NCBI RefSeq assembly: GCF_049705945.1
Contig: NZ_JBNAMV010000004.1
Span: forward strand, 682,001-746,000
From: Salarchaeum japonicum_A
GTDB lineage: Archaea > Halobacteriota > Halobacteria > Halobacteriales > Halobacteriaceae
Length of the DNA: 64,000 nucleotides
Direction: 5' to 3'
The first letter of the stretch is position 1. Each line of letters opens with the position of its first letter. Both the position numbers and the translations under genes were made by a program. This document shows positions 49,727 to 57,121 of this stretch, in pieces. The notes under the pieces are model-generated. The model worked only from the letters and a program-made list of their open reading frames with translations. It did no database searches and was not told the DNA's origin.

Positions 49727-51735
49727 TGCTCGCCCCCGAACTCGCGGTCGCCCCGAATGCGGGACGCCTGCGGACCGCCCTGGTCTTGGTACTTGGAACC
49801 GCGCTCGCTCCCGTACGGCCTGTCGGCGCGACTCGTGAGCTCCGTGAACACGAGCTGACTGATGCGCATCCCCGGGCTCAACGCGACCGGCGCTGTTCCG
49901 AGGTTAGAGAGCTCGAGAGTTATGTTTCCACGGAAGCCCGGGTCGATGAAGCCGGCAGTGTTGGAGAGGAAAACACCGCCGAAGCCGCCGAGGAAGTTCT
50001 CCACAGGCTTCCCACGCGGTTGGACTTCGAGGTCGTACGTCGTCTCCACACGGTCGGTCGCTTCGACGGAGACAACGCGGTCGAACAGGACGTTCGCGTC
50101 GAGGATGTCGTCGAGGCGTGAGACGTCAGCGCCGTGTTCGGCATAGCAGTCGCGGAGTTCGCGGAGTGTTCCGCGTTTCACCGTGTCGTACGCTCCGTTT
50201 TCGACGTTCGAGATGCTCGATTTCGAGGAGCGTCCGAGCGCGTCTGCGGTGTCAGCCATCGTGAGACCGGTATCGTTCCGTAGTTCACGAAGGAGCGCGG
50301 ACGGGTTCGGAACGTACTGGCCGCGCTTGTGGGCGTTCCGATAGAAGTCCACGCTCCACTCGTCGCTCTCCGCGTCGTTGTCGCGCTGTCGGTGATACGT
50401 GGACGTCGCGTACCCGAGACGGCTCCCGAGATACGTCGCACGGTCTGCGAGTTCCTCGTTCGCCGTGTAGAGCGTGTCTCGTTCCTCCCGTCGATGTCCG
50501 TCCCCGTAGATGAGGCCCTCGTAGAACGCTTCGACGACTCGGTCGGGCCAGTTCCAGAGGCGGTCGGGAACGTTCTTCTCCGAGCCGGCACCGGCGAGCG
50601 CGCGGAAGATACGTGACCAGAGCGCGGAACAAATGGTCAACTGATGTATCCCGTTCGTGGTCTGCGACCACGACAGCGGCGTGTCGTACTGGTCGAACCA
50701 GTCTGCGACGCGCTCAAGCGGCGCGCGGTTCTTCTGTCCGAGAACGACTTGTTTCCGCCGCGCGAACCCTTCCGCGACGTAGAACCCGAGAAGCCACCCG
50801 AGGTCGGGAGTGACCGGAAGCGAGCGCGGGAGTCGGGTGTCGCTCTGCTTGAATGTGAGTTCCGCGTTCGCGGGAACGGTGGTTCGTTTCGTGGCGGAGA
50901 GCGGCGCGCTGTCCCGTGACTGGTAGTGACGCTGTGATCCGCGCGGGATGTCCGCCCAGTCGACCACGCCGACGCCGTCGGTCGCGTACACCGTGATGTC
51001 GTCAGTGTCGTCGTCAAGAAGGTTGAGAAGGTCGAGTTCCGTCTCCGTCCCGCGCGCGCTCGGAAGGGTTCCCGGAACCATCACGAACTCGTCCTCTGCG
51101 TCCTCGCTCTTGACGCGGGTGGTCTCTCCGTGTTCGTCAAGCGTGAAGACGTTGTGGTCGGCGGTTACGCGCACCTGTCTCCCCGAATCGAGCGTGACTT
51201 CGTAGATTCGCTTCGCGGGATTGGTGATGAAATCCGTGATTTCGAACGTCCGAACGCCGAGCGTGTCGGGGTCGAACGAAACAGCCCGCGCGTTCGGTTC
51301 GTTCTCGATGACGTCGCCTATCTCGTGGAATCCGAACCCGTCCTCGGGCGTCCAGAGAAACAGTTGTTCGTCCGCAGGGAGCGATGCATGCACCACGACC
51401 GCGAGCCGGCCGAGGCTGGACCGGCCTTCGACTTGTGCGACGAGGTCCGAGGGGACTTCGACGCGTTCGTGCGTCGTCCCGAGCACGAAGTCGCCGGGGT
51501 GGAGGATGAACTCCCCGTCCTCCTCGACGACGGTTTCGGTGACGTAGTCGTCGACTTCGGTCTCGTCGTTCGGGTGGATGCAGGGGATGTTCGCGCGCTG
51601 GAACTCCAGGAACTCGCGGCCGAGGCGTACGTCGATGCTCGCGGGCTGAATCTGCAGGTCGGGGTCGTCGAGCGGTTCGACGACGAGGTCGCCGGCCTCC
51701 AGTCGGTCGAGGAGGTCGGCGTCGGAGAGTATCAT
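49723..51735 (-). CDS. dcd: dCTP deaminase interrupted by an intein
   Basis: Dcd converts dCTP to dUTP for dTTP synthesis. The 670-residue reading frame splits into N-extein (1-117), intein (118-592) and C-extein (593-670). Joined exteins give 195 residues, the usual length, and the active-site motif becomes continuous as VVVHATAGFIDPGFRGNITLE. Other Dcd motifs are DVRLGREFLEFQR and MRISQLVF. The intein sits immediately before the catalytic loop, typical of intein choice. Minus-strand TATTAGG is 23-29 bases before the ATG. The enzyme can be active only after protein splicing. Confidence 0.95.
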   Translation of the reverse strand: MILSDADLLDRLEAGDLVVEPLDDPDLQIQPASIDVRLGREFLEFQRANIPCIHPNDETEVDDYVTETVVEEDGEFILHPGDFVLGTTHERVEVPSDLVAQVEGRSSLGRLAVVVHASLPADEQLFLWTPEDGFGFHEIGDVIENEPNARAVSFDPDTLGVRTFEITDFITNPAKRIYEVTLDSGRQVRVTADHNVFTLDEHGETTRVKSEDAEDEFVMVPGTLPSARGTETELDLLNLLDDDTDDITVYATDGVGVVDWADIPRGSQRHYQSRDSAPLSATKRTTVPANAELTFKQSDTRLPRSLPVTPDLGWLLGFYVAEGFARRKQVVLGQKNRAPLERVADWFDQYDTPLSWSQTTNGIHQLTICSALWSRIFRALAGAGSEKNVPDRLWNWPDRVVEAFYEGLIYGDGHRREERDTLYTANEELADRATYLGSRLGYATSTYHRQRDNDAESDEWSVDFYRNAHKRGQYVPNPSALLRELRNDTGLTMADTADALGRSSKSSISNVENGAYDTVKRGTLRELRDCYAEHGADVSRLDDILDANVLFDRVVSVEATDRVETTYDLEVQPRGKPVENFLGGFGGVFLSNTAGFIDPGFRGNITLELSNLGTAPVALSPGMRISQLVFTELTSRADRPYGSERGSKYQDQGGPQASRIRGDREFGGEQ
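49960..51384 (-). mobile_element. Large intein with LAGLIDADG endonuclease and inserted HTH
   Basis: The 475-residue intein begins at Ser118 (SLPADEQLFLWTPED). Block B is TADHNVF (191-197). DOD endonuclease motifs are LGWLLGFYVAEG (312-323) and FYEGLIYGDG (404-413), both with acidic residues kept. A helix-turn-helix lies at about 483-515 (GLTMADTADALGRSSKSSIS). Block F is near 553-572 and block G GGVFLSN ends the intein before Thr593. The first residue is Ser and the penultimate residue Ser, not the common His. Motifs look intact, so splicing and homing are plausible. Confidence 0.93.
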
Positions 51736-51757
51736 ACCGGTGTCTGGACGCCCGGGT

Positions 51758-51764
51758 CCTAATA
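51758..51764 (-). promoter_or_regulatory. TATA-like box for dcd
   Basis: Minus-strand TATTAGG lies 23 bases from the dcd ATG in the 33-base gap behind the Yip1-type gene, so dcd-thiR can be transcribed separately. Confidence 0.5.
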
Positions 51765-51768
51765 GGTT

Positions 51769-52356
51769 TCAGATGAGGCCGAGCAGCCAGCCGCCGTATG
51801 CGGCCAGGAACCCGAGCGCGCCGGTGGCGAGCGTGTCGGTGTCGTAGACGGCGGCGAATCCGTGTGCGTAGACGTATGTCTGCCAGCCGGCGACCACGAA
51901 CCCGATACCGACGCTTCCAAGCGACGCGCCGGAGAGCGTGGTGCGGAGCGCGGCGACTGACGTACCGCCTGCGGCGCCGAGCGTGCCCGCGGCGAGCGCG
52001 AACCCGAGAACGGACGTGAGCGCGCCGGGGGCGGTCGCCCACGTGGCGACGGTGAGCGCGGGACCGACGCGGCTCCGGTCACCGAGGAGGGCGTCCGCGA
52101 CGACGGTGATGAGGAGAACCGTGATGACCCAGCTGACGACGCCGAGGAGGACTGTGAGGAGGAGGGGCGGGAGGAGGGTAGCGAACGCCGGCGCGTCGTC
52201 GATTCGGCTGACGAGGATGGCGGCAGTCGCGACGACGGCGAGGACGAGGGCGACCGCGGCGACGGCGAACGCCCGAAGCGCCGGTCGGAGGTGGAAGCCG
52301 TTCGACTCGAAGTACGCGCGGGGTCGGAGGAGCGGCGTCCGGGGACTGGAAGCCAT
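51769..52356 (-). CDS. Yip1-domain-like membrane protein
   Basis: The 195-residue protein has about five hydrophobic helices after an N-terminal amphipathic segment with RPRAYFESNGFHLRPALR, the opening seen in archaeal Yip1-domain proteins. A middle GDRSRVGPALTVATWATAPGAL and a final TGALGFLAAYGGWLLGLI are also Yip1-like. Function in prokaryotes is unknown, perhaps membrane organisation. The start at 52356 is chosen because the frame upstream contains only shadow sequence. Confidence 0.75.
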   Translation of the reverse strand: MASSPRTPLLRPRAYFESNGFHLRPALRAFAVAAVALVLAVVATAAILVSRIDDAPAFATLLPPLLLTVLLGVVSWVITVLLITVVADALLGDRSRVGPALTVATWATAPGALTSVLGFALAAGTLGAAGGTSVAALRTTLSGASLGSVGIGFVVAGWQTYVYAHGFAAVYDTDTLATGALGFLAAYGGWLLGLI

Positions 52357-52446
52357 GCGGTGAAATGTCCAGTTTTCAAAATAAGTCTGTCGTGCGAACG
52401 GGCTGTGAGTCGTAGCGGCTTTGATGCGTCCGCGACACCACACCCT

Positions 52447-52785
52447 ATGAAGCAAGCCATCGTCGTGCGCGCCGACCTCGGGATGGGGACGGGGAAGGTC
52501 GCCGCGCAGGCCGCGCACGCGTCGCTGCGGGCGTTCGAGTACGCGGACGACAACGCACAGCGAGCGTGGAAGCAGGGCGGGCAGAAGAAGGTCGTGCTCA
52601 AGGCTGGCTCGGAGCGCGAACTCTACGAACTGAACGAGGAGGCGAAAGCGGCCGGCCTCCCGTCGGCGGTCATCGAGGACGCGGGGCACACGCAGGTGGA
52701 ACCGGGGACGCCGACCGCGCTCGCCATCGGGCCCGCGCCGGAGGCGGACGTGGACGCGATAACGGGCAACCTCTCCCTGTTCTGA
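52447..52785 (+). CDS. pth2: Peptidyl-tRNA hydrolase, Pth2 type
   Basis: Pth2 releases tRNA from stalled peptidyl-tRNA. The 112-residue protein has MKQAIVVRADLGMGTGKVAAQAAHAS, QKKVVLKAGSERELYELNEEAKAAGLPSAVIEDAGHTQVEPGTPTALAIGPAP, all Pth2 signatures with catalytic residues in AAQAAHA and DAGHTQ. The stop overlaps the truD start by one base (TGATG), so the two RNA-related genes are coupled. Confidence 0.95.
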   Translation: MKQAIVVRADLGMGTGKVAAQAAHASLRAFEYADDNAQRAWKQGGQKKVVLKAGSERELYELNEEAKAAGLPSAVIEDAGHTQVEPGTPTALAIGPAPEADVDAITGNLSLF

Positions 52786-54137
52786 TGGCGGACGCACATC
52801 CGCTCGAACGCGCGGTCGGCGTCGAGCGCTACGCGAGCGAGACGGCGGGAACGGGCGGCCGCCTCCGCGACGCGCCCGGGGACTTCCGGGTGCGCGAAAT
52901 CGAGGACTTCGACGCCGAGCCCGGGAGCGAGAGCGCGGGCGACTACCCGCACGTCGTGCTGCGCGCGACCCTCACCGACTGGGACACGAACGGGTTCGCG
53001 CGCGAGCTCTCGAACCGACTCGGAATCAGTCGAGAGCGCGTGAACTGGGCGGGCACGAAGGACAAGAACGCCGTCACCACCCAGTTGTTCACGGTGCGCG
53101 GCGTCGACCCCGAGGACGTGCCCGCGGTTCGGGACGCCGAGGTCGAGGTCGTGGGGCGCGCCGGCCGCAATCTCCAGTTCGGCGACCTCGTCGGCAACGA
53201 GTTCGAAATCACCGTCCGAGACCCCGACCACCCCGAGAACGCGGACGCGATTACGGACGAACTCGCAGCGTTCGGCGGCCGGTCAGGAGACGGCGAGTCG
53301 TCGGAGTCCGGGCGTCCCGTCGGGGTTCCGAACTTCTTCGGCCAGCAGCGCTTCGGGAGCTATCGCCCGGTCACGCACGAGGTCGGTCTGGCAGTGGTTC
53401 GCGGGGACTGGGAGGACGCCGTCATGGCGTACGTCGCGAACCCGAGCGAGCACGAACCCCCGGAGACGCAGGCGGCGCGCGAGTTCGTCGAGGAGACCCG
53501 GGACTGGGGCGCGGCCATCGAGGAATTCCCCGGACACCTACGGTACGAGCGCACCGTGTTGAATCGACTGGCGGAGAACGGCGGGCGCACCGAGGACGAC
53601 TTCCGAGAGGCGCTGGAGACGTTCCCGTCGAACCTCCAGCGGTTGTTCGTGCACGCGGCGCAGTCGTACGCGTTCAACCGCATCCTCTCGGAGCGGATGG
53701 CGCGCGGGCTGCCGTTCCACGAGCCGGTCGAGGGCGACGTGGTGTGTTTCGCGGACACCGACGCGCCCGGCGACCTCACGATTCCGGACCCCGACCGCTT
53801 GCAGCACGCGACCGCCGAACGGGCGGACGTGTTGGCCCGGCACGCCGAGCGCGGGCGGGCGTTCGTCACCGCGCCCCTCGTGGGAACCGAAACCGAGCTG
53901 GCGGACGGCGAACAAGGCGACATCGAACGCGAGGTGCTCGCCGACCTCGGCATCGAACCCGCGGACTTCGACCTCCCGGGCGAGTTCCACTCGACGGGGA
54001 CGCGGCGCGCGATACTCGTCCGGACGAACGTCGACGTCGAACGCGACCCCCTGACGTTCACGTTCGCGCTCCCGAAGGGCTGCTACGCGACCGTCGTCCT
54101 CCGCGAGTACCTCAAGACCAGCCCGCTCGACCTGTAG
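52785..54137 (+). CDS. truD: tRNA pseudouridine synthase D
   Basis: TruD converts U13 of tRNA to pseudouridine. The 450-residue protein has the catalytic Asp93 in NWAGTKDKNAVTTQ, the NFFGQQRFGSYRPVTHEVG motif, a central inserted helical domain, and the C-terminal GTRRAILVRTNV and YATVVLREYLKTSP. Length agrees with archaeal TruD. It is coupled to pth2 and ends before a VOC-family gene that has its own T-rich upstream element. Confidence 0.95.
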   Translation: MADAHPLERAVGVERYASETAGTGGRLRDAPGDFRVREIEDFDAEPGSESAGDYPHVVLRATLTDWDTNGFARELSNRLGISRERVNWAGTKDKNAVTTQLFTVRGVDPEDVPAVRDAEVEVVGRAGRNLQFGDLVGNEFEITVRDPDHPENADAITDELAAFGGRSGDGESSESGRPVGVPNFFGQQRFGSYRPVTHEVGLAVVRGDWEDAVMAYVANPSEHEPPETQAAREFVEETRDWGAAIEEFPGHLRYERTVLNRLAENGGRTEDDFREALETFPSNLQRLFVHAAQSYAFNRILSERMARGLPFHEPVEGDVVCFADTDAPGDLTIPDPDRLQHATAERADVLARHAERGRAFVTAPLVGTETELADGEQGDIEREVLADLGIEPADFDLPGEFHSTGTRRAILVRTNVDVERDPLTFTFALPKGCYATVVLREYLKTSPLDL

Positions 54138-54191
54138 GCAGTCCCCGCGCGGATACCTACGCTTTTCCCGGGTCGGGCCGTTCAATCGAGT

Positions 54192-54800
54192 ATGTCCGAG
54201 TATCCAGTTACCGACGAACTGCCGGACGCGCCGTTCCACACGACGGGCGTCGACCACATCACGATGATCGGGTCGAACGAGGAGGACACGATAGAGTTCT
54301 ACCGCGACCTCCTCGGGATGCCGCTCGTGCTCCGGCAGCCGAACCTCGACGACCCGAGCCAAACACACTTGTTCTTCGACGCGGGCGACGGCCGCATCCT
54401 CACGTTCTTCGTGAACGAGGACCGCGACTCGAACGCCCAGCCGCACCGCAATCGCGTCGGGTCGGTTCACCACATCTCGGTCTCCATCGACCCCCACGAG
54501 TTCGAGACGGTGATGGAGAGCCTGGAGGACGCCGGGCACGGGTTCAACGTCTTCGACCGCGGCGTCTTCCACTCGCTCTACACCCGCGACCACAACGGAC
54601 TCGTCATCGAACTCGCGACGGACAAGTACGAGATTCCGGACGACCGCCGCGCCGAAGTGCTCGCGAAGACCCAAGAGATTCGAGAGGCCGACGGTTCGGA
54701 CTACGCGGAGGCCGAACACCTCGAAGAAGCCCTCGAAGCACTCGGACTGGACGCGGAACCCGTGGAGTTGCCGGACGCGCCGACTGGCGCGGGCGTCTGA
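54192..54800 (+). CDS. VOC-family (glyoxalase/extradiol dioxygenase fold) protein
   Basis: The 202-residue protein has paired beta-alpha-beta-beta-beta modules: TTGVDHITMIGSNEEDTIEFYRDLLGMPLVLRQPN with metal ligand His, HLFFDAGDGRILTFFVNED, RVGSVHHISVSIDPHEFE and YTRDHNGLVIELATD. Three typical ligand positions (His, His, Glu) can be picked out. Ring-cleaving dioxygenase or glyoxalase activity is possible; the substrate is unknown. Acidic C-terminal tail. Confidence 0.85.
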   Translation: MSEYPVTDELPDAPFHTTGVDHITMIGSNEEDTIEFYRDLLGMPLVLRQPNLDDPSQTHLFFDAGDGRILTFFVNEDRDSNAQPHRNRVGSVHHISVSIDPHEFETVMESLEDAGHGFNVFDRGVFHSLYTRDHNGLVIELATDKYEIPDDRRAEVLAKTQEIREADGSDYAEAEHLEEALEALGLDAEPVELPDAPTGAGV

Positions 54801-54812
54801 GGACCGTTCTGG

Positions 54813-54818
54813 TTTTAC
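54813..54818 (+). promoter_or_regulatory. TATA-like box for the DUF2103-type gene
   Basis: TTTTAC is 25 bases before the ATG at 54843. Confidence 0.45.
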
Positions 54819-54842
54819 GGACATCCGCCATAGGCTGAGGAA

Positions 54843-55601
54843 ATGGAGTGTCGGCAGTGTGGCGCGCCGCTGGACAAGCCCGGCGACTACTGCCTGCTGT
54901 GCGACACCGCGAACTGCGACGCGGTCGTGGTCGAAATCGAGGCGTCGCGGGCGACGTTGACGTTTCTGGACGCGGAGCGCGCGGAGGACGAGAACGACCC
55001 GCGGAGTCCCGTGCTCGGGGAGACGGTGGTGCCGACGACGCCCGAGCCGGACGAGGAGCGCGAGCTCGTGCAGGTGCGGAACTTCGCGGGCCGCATCGCG
55101 GACGAGGTGCGGCGAAAGCGCCCGGAGACGGTGTTCGTCACGGGCGAGCGCGACGTGGTGCGGGCGCTGCGCGCGGACCTCCACCACGAACTCTACCGCG
55201 TGAGCGGTGACGACCCCGTCGAGCGCGTGCTCGACCGATGGGGCGACCGAGACCTCGAAATCGTGGAGAAACCGCCGGCGGAGAAAATCGGCGGCGCGCA
55301 CACGACGCTGGTGGGGGAGCGCGAGGGCTGGCAGGCCATCGAGACCGTCGCCGGCCACCCGCACGTGAAGAAAATCGTCCCCGGCCCCATCGACGCCGGC
55401 GGCGCGAGCACGCGCGGCGGCGTGCGGGCGAAGGTGACGCGGGCGGATACGAATGGAAACGTCCGCCTGCTCATCCGGGACGGCTCCTCCGTGCAGGAGA
55501 ACCGCGTGGTGACGACGGCGATGGACCGCGAGACCGGCGAGCGCGTGCGCGACGACCTGAACGACGCGCTCGAGGACGAGGACCTGAAGCGGGACGCGTA
55601 G
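54843..55601 (+). CDS. Metal-binding DUF2103-like protein
   Basis: The 252-residue protein opens with a Cys-rich module (MECRQCGAPLDKPGDYCLLC and DTANCDAVVVE), a probable zinc site, then a central domain FVTGERDVVRALRADLHHELYRVSGDDPVERVLDRWG and a C-terminal part HPHVKKIVPGPIDAGGASTRGGVRAKVTRADTNGNVRLLIRDGSSVQENRVVTTAMDRETGERV. These match an archaeal protein family often annotated DUF2103. Function is unknown; nucleic-acid binding is a reasonable guess. Confidence 0.82.
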   Translation: MECRQCGAPLDKPGDYCLLCDTANCDAVVVEIEASRATLTFLDAERAEDENDPRSPVLGETVVPTTPEPDEERELVQVRNFAGRIADEVRRKRPETVFVTGERDVVRALRADLHHELYRVSGDDPVERVLDRWGDRDLEIVEKPPAEKIGGAHTTLVGEREGWQAIETVAGHPHVKKIVPGPIDAGGASTRGGVRAKVTRADTNGNVRLLIRDGSSVQENRVVTTAMDRETGERVRDDLNDALEDEDLKRDA

Positions 55602-55669
55602 GCTCGCCAGCGCTGGCGCGGTAGCGACTCAAAGCCCTTATGTGGGCGCTGTGGCTACGTGCTTGTACT

Positions 55670-55954
55670 ATGGCCGAGAAGAAGTCCACGACCGGGAGCG
55701 CCGGCCGATTCGGCGCTCGGTACGGTCGCGTCGCGCGTCGCCGCGTCTCCGAGATCGAGTCCGACACCAACGCCGACCACGCCTGCCCCGAGTGCGGCGC
55801 GGAGAAGGTCTCCCGCAAAGGCACCGGCATCTGGCAGTGCGCCAAGTGCGATTACAAGTTCGCGGGCGGCGCGTACCGCCCCGAAACCCCCGGTGGCGAG
55901 TCCGTGCAGCGCTCCATCCGCACCGCGCTCTCCGAGGAAGAGAACGAGGCATAA
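55670..55954 (+). CDS. rpl37ae: 50S ribosomal protein L37Ae
   Basis: The 94-residue zinc protein of the large ribosomal subunit begins MAEKKSTTGSAGRFGARYG and has the zinc ribbon CPECGAEKVSRKGTGIWQC and CAKC-type pair near 39-60. KFAGGAYRPETPGGESV is the family ending region. It overlaps rpoP by one base (TAATG), forming the usual haloarchaeal L37Ae-RpoP-Pcc1 operon. A CTTATG element lies about 30 nt upstream. Confidence 0.97.
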   Translation: MAEKKSTTGSAGRFGARYGRVARRRVSEIESDTNADHACPECGAEKVSRKGTGIWQCAKCDYKFAGGAYRPETPGGESVQRSIRTALSEEENEA

Positions 55955-56088
55955 TGTCCTACAAGTGCTCGCGCTGCAAGCGGGACGTCGAACTCGACGA
56001 GTACGGCGGTATCCGCTGTCCGTACTGCGGGCACCGCGTGCTCCTCAAGGAGCGGGCGCGCGACGTGAAGGAAGTTGACGTCCGATAG
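55954..56088 (+). CDS. rpoP: RNA polymerase subunit P
   Basis: The 44-residue subunit P (eukaryotic Rpb12 homologue) has a four-cysteine zinc site: CSRCKRDVELDEYGGIRCPYC. HRVLLKERARDVKEVDVR is the standard C-terminus. Its ATG overlaps the L37Ae stop, and its last 14 bases overlap the pcc1 frame. Confidence 0.97.
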   Translation: MSYKCSRCKRDVELDEYGGIRCPYCGHRVLLKERARDVKEVDVR

Positions 56089-56323
56089 GCACGCGACGAC
56101 GCTCCGTTTCTCCTACGCTTCTCCCGCCGTCGCCGAGCGAATCGCCGCGAGCGTCCGCCCCGAAGCCGGTGCTATCGAGGGCGAACGAACGGCAGCGTCC
56201 CTCTCCCGAGACGGCGACACTGTCAGGGTCGAAATCGTGGCGAGCGATCTGACCGCGCTCCGCGCCGGCCAGAACACGTGGGCGACGCTGCTGGAAGTCG
56301 CGGAACGCGCCGGGGATACCTAA
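56075..56323 (+). CDS. pcc1: KEOPS complex subunit Pcc1
   Basis: Pcc1 is the dimeric subunit of the KEOPS complex that adds t6A to tRNA. The 82-residue frame starts at TTG inside rpoP (56075; GGAAG lies just before), giving MTSDRHATTLRFSYASPAVAERIAASVRPEAG, then a helix/strand core with VEIVASDLTALRAGQNTWATLLEVAERA. No ATG is available in the conserved region, so the TTG start is likely. The rpoP context matches other haloarchaea. Confidence 0.85.
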   Translation: MTSDRHATTLRFSYASPAVAERIAASVRPEAGAIEGERTAASLSRDGDTVRVEIVASDLTALRAGQNTWATLLEVAERAGDT

Positions 56324-56376
56324 CCAGTTAGGGACTGCGCTCTTGTCCGTGACGCCGATAGTACTAGGTGCCGGCC

Positions 56377-56416
56377 CCGCGGACGTTTCCCCCTCCCCTC
56401 TCCCCAGCGTCCGCGG
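56377..56416. repeat. Inverted repeat with polypyrimidine loop upstream of prefoldin beta
   Basis: CCGCGGACG (56377-56385) pairs perfectly with CGTCCGCGG (56408-56416) across a 22-base loop that is almost pure C/T. GCCGGC palindromes flank the structure on both sides. It lies between pcc1 and pfdB and could terminate, attenuate or bind a protein. Confidence 0.6.
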
Positions 56417-56485
56417 ACCTCCCCCTTTGCCGGCCCGGGCCCGAATGCAGGGTCTTTTTCCCTCTCGGGCCTCGACTTTTCGGGT

Positions 56486-56878
56486 ATGCAGGGTAACCTT
56501 CCGCCGGAGGCCCAGGAGAAACTCGAAGAGCTTCAGGACCTTCAGGAGACCGCGCAGACCGTGTCGACGCAGAAACAGCAGGCCGAAACCCAGCTGAGCG
56601 AGGCGGAGGCCGCGCTCGACGAACTCGACGACATCGACGAGGACACGACGATGTACCGCGAGGTCGGCGAACTCCTCGTGCAGACGGACTACGACGAGGC
56701 CGAAGAAGACCTCTCGGAGAAGGTCGACAACCTCGAACTCCGCGTCGAAACCCTCCAGAAGCAGGAAGAGCGCGTGCAGGGGCAGTTCGAGGACCTCCAG
56801 CAGGAGCTCCAGGACATGCTCGGCGGCGGCGGTGCGGGCGGTCCGGCGCCCGGCGGCATGGGTCCCGGCGGCGCGTAA
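56486..56878 (+). CDS. pfdB: Prefoldin subunit beta
   Basis: The 130-residue chaperone subunit has N- and C-terminal coiled-coil helices (QEKLEELQDLQETAQTVSTQKQ and EDLSEKVDNLELRVETLQKQEERVQ) joined by a beta hairpin, plus a Gly-rich tail (GGGGAGGPAPGGMGPGG). Beta subunits pair with alpha subunits to hold unfolded proteins for the thermosome. The alpha subunit gene is not in the window. It directly abuts the DUF3194-type gene (TAA then ATG). Confidence 0.96.
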   Translation: MQGNLPPEAQEKLEELQDLQETAQTVSTQKQQAETQLSEAEAALDELDDIDEDTTMYREVGELLVQTDYDEAEEDLSEKVDNLELRVETLQKQEERVQGQFEDLQQELQDMLGGGGAGGPAPGGMGPGGA

Positions 56879-57121
56879 ATGGAACCGACTGACGAAGAAG
56901 TCGTAGAGACCGCGGCCGAGGCAGCCGAGGGCTACGTGTTCTCGCAGCTGGCGACCTCGGACGTGGACGATTTGGACGTGACGGTGTCGTTCGAGGACGG
57001 CGTGCTCGACGTGGAAGTCTACATCACGGCGCCCGACGCGGACGTGAACCTAGAGGACGTGGCGGACGACGCCGCGCTGGTCGCGGGGCAGGCCGTCGAC
57101 GACCTGTTCGCGGACGGTTAG
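56879..57121 (+). CDS. DUF3194-type small protein following prefoldin
   Basis: The 80-residue acidic protein has ETAAEAAEGYVFSQLATSDVDDLDVTVSFEDGVLDVEVYITAPDADVNLEDVADDAALVAGQAVDDLF, a compact alpha/beta module seen beside prefoldin in other archaea. Adjacency and cotranscription suggest a chaperone-linked role, which is unproven. Its TAG stop overlaps the convergent DUF2070 gene stop by four bases. Confidence 0.82.
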   Translation: MEPTDEEVVETAAEAAEGYVFSQLATSDVDDLDVTVSFEDGVLDVEVYITAPDADVNLEDVADDAALVAGQAVDDLFADG

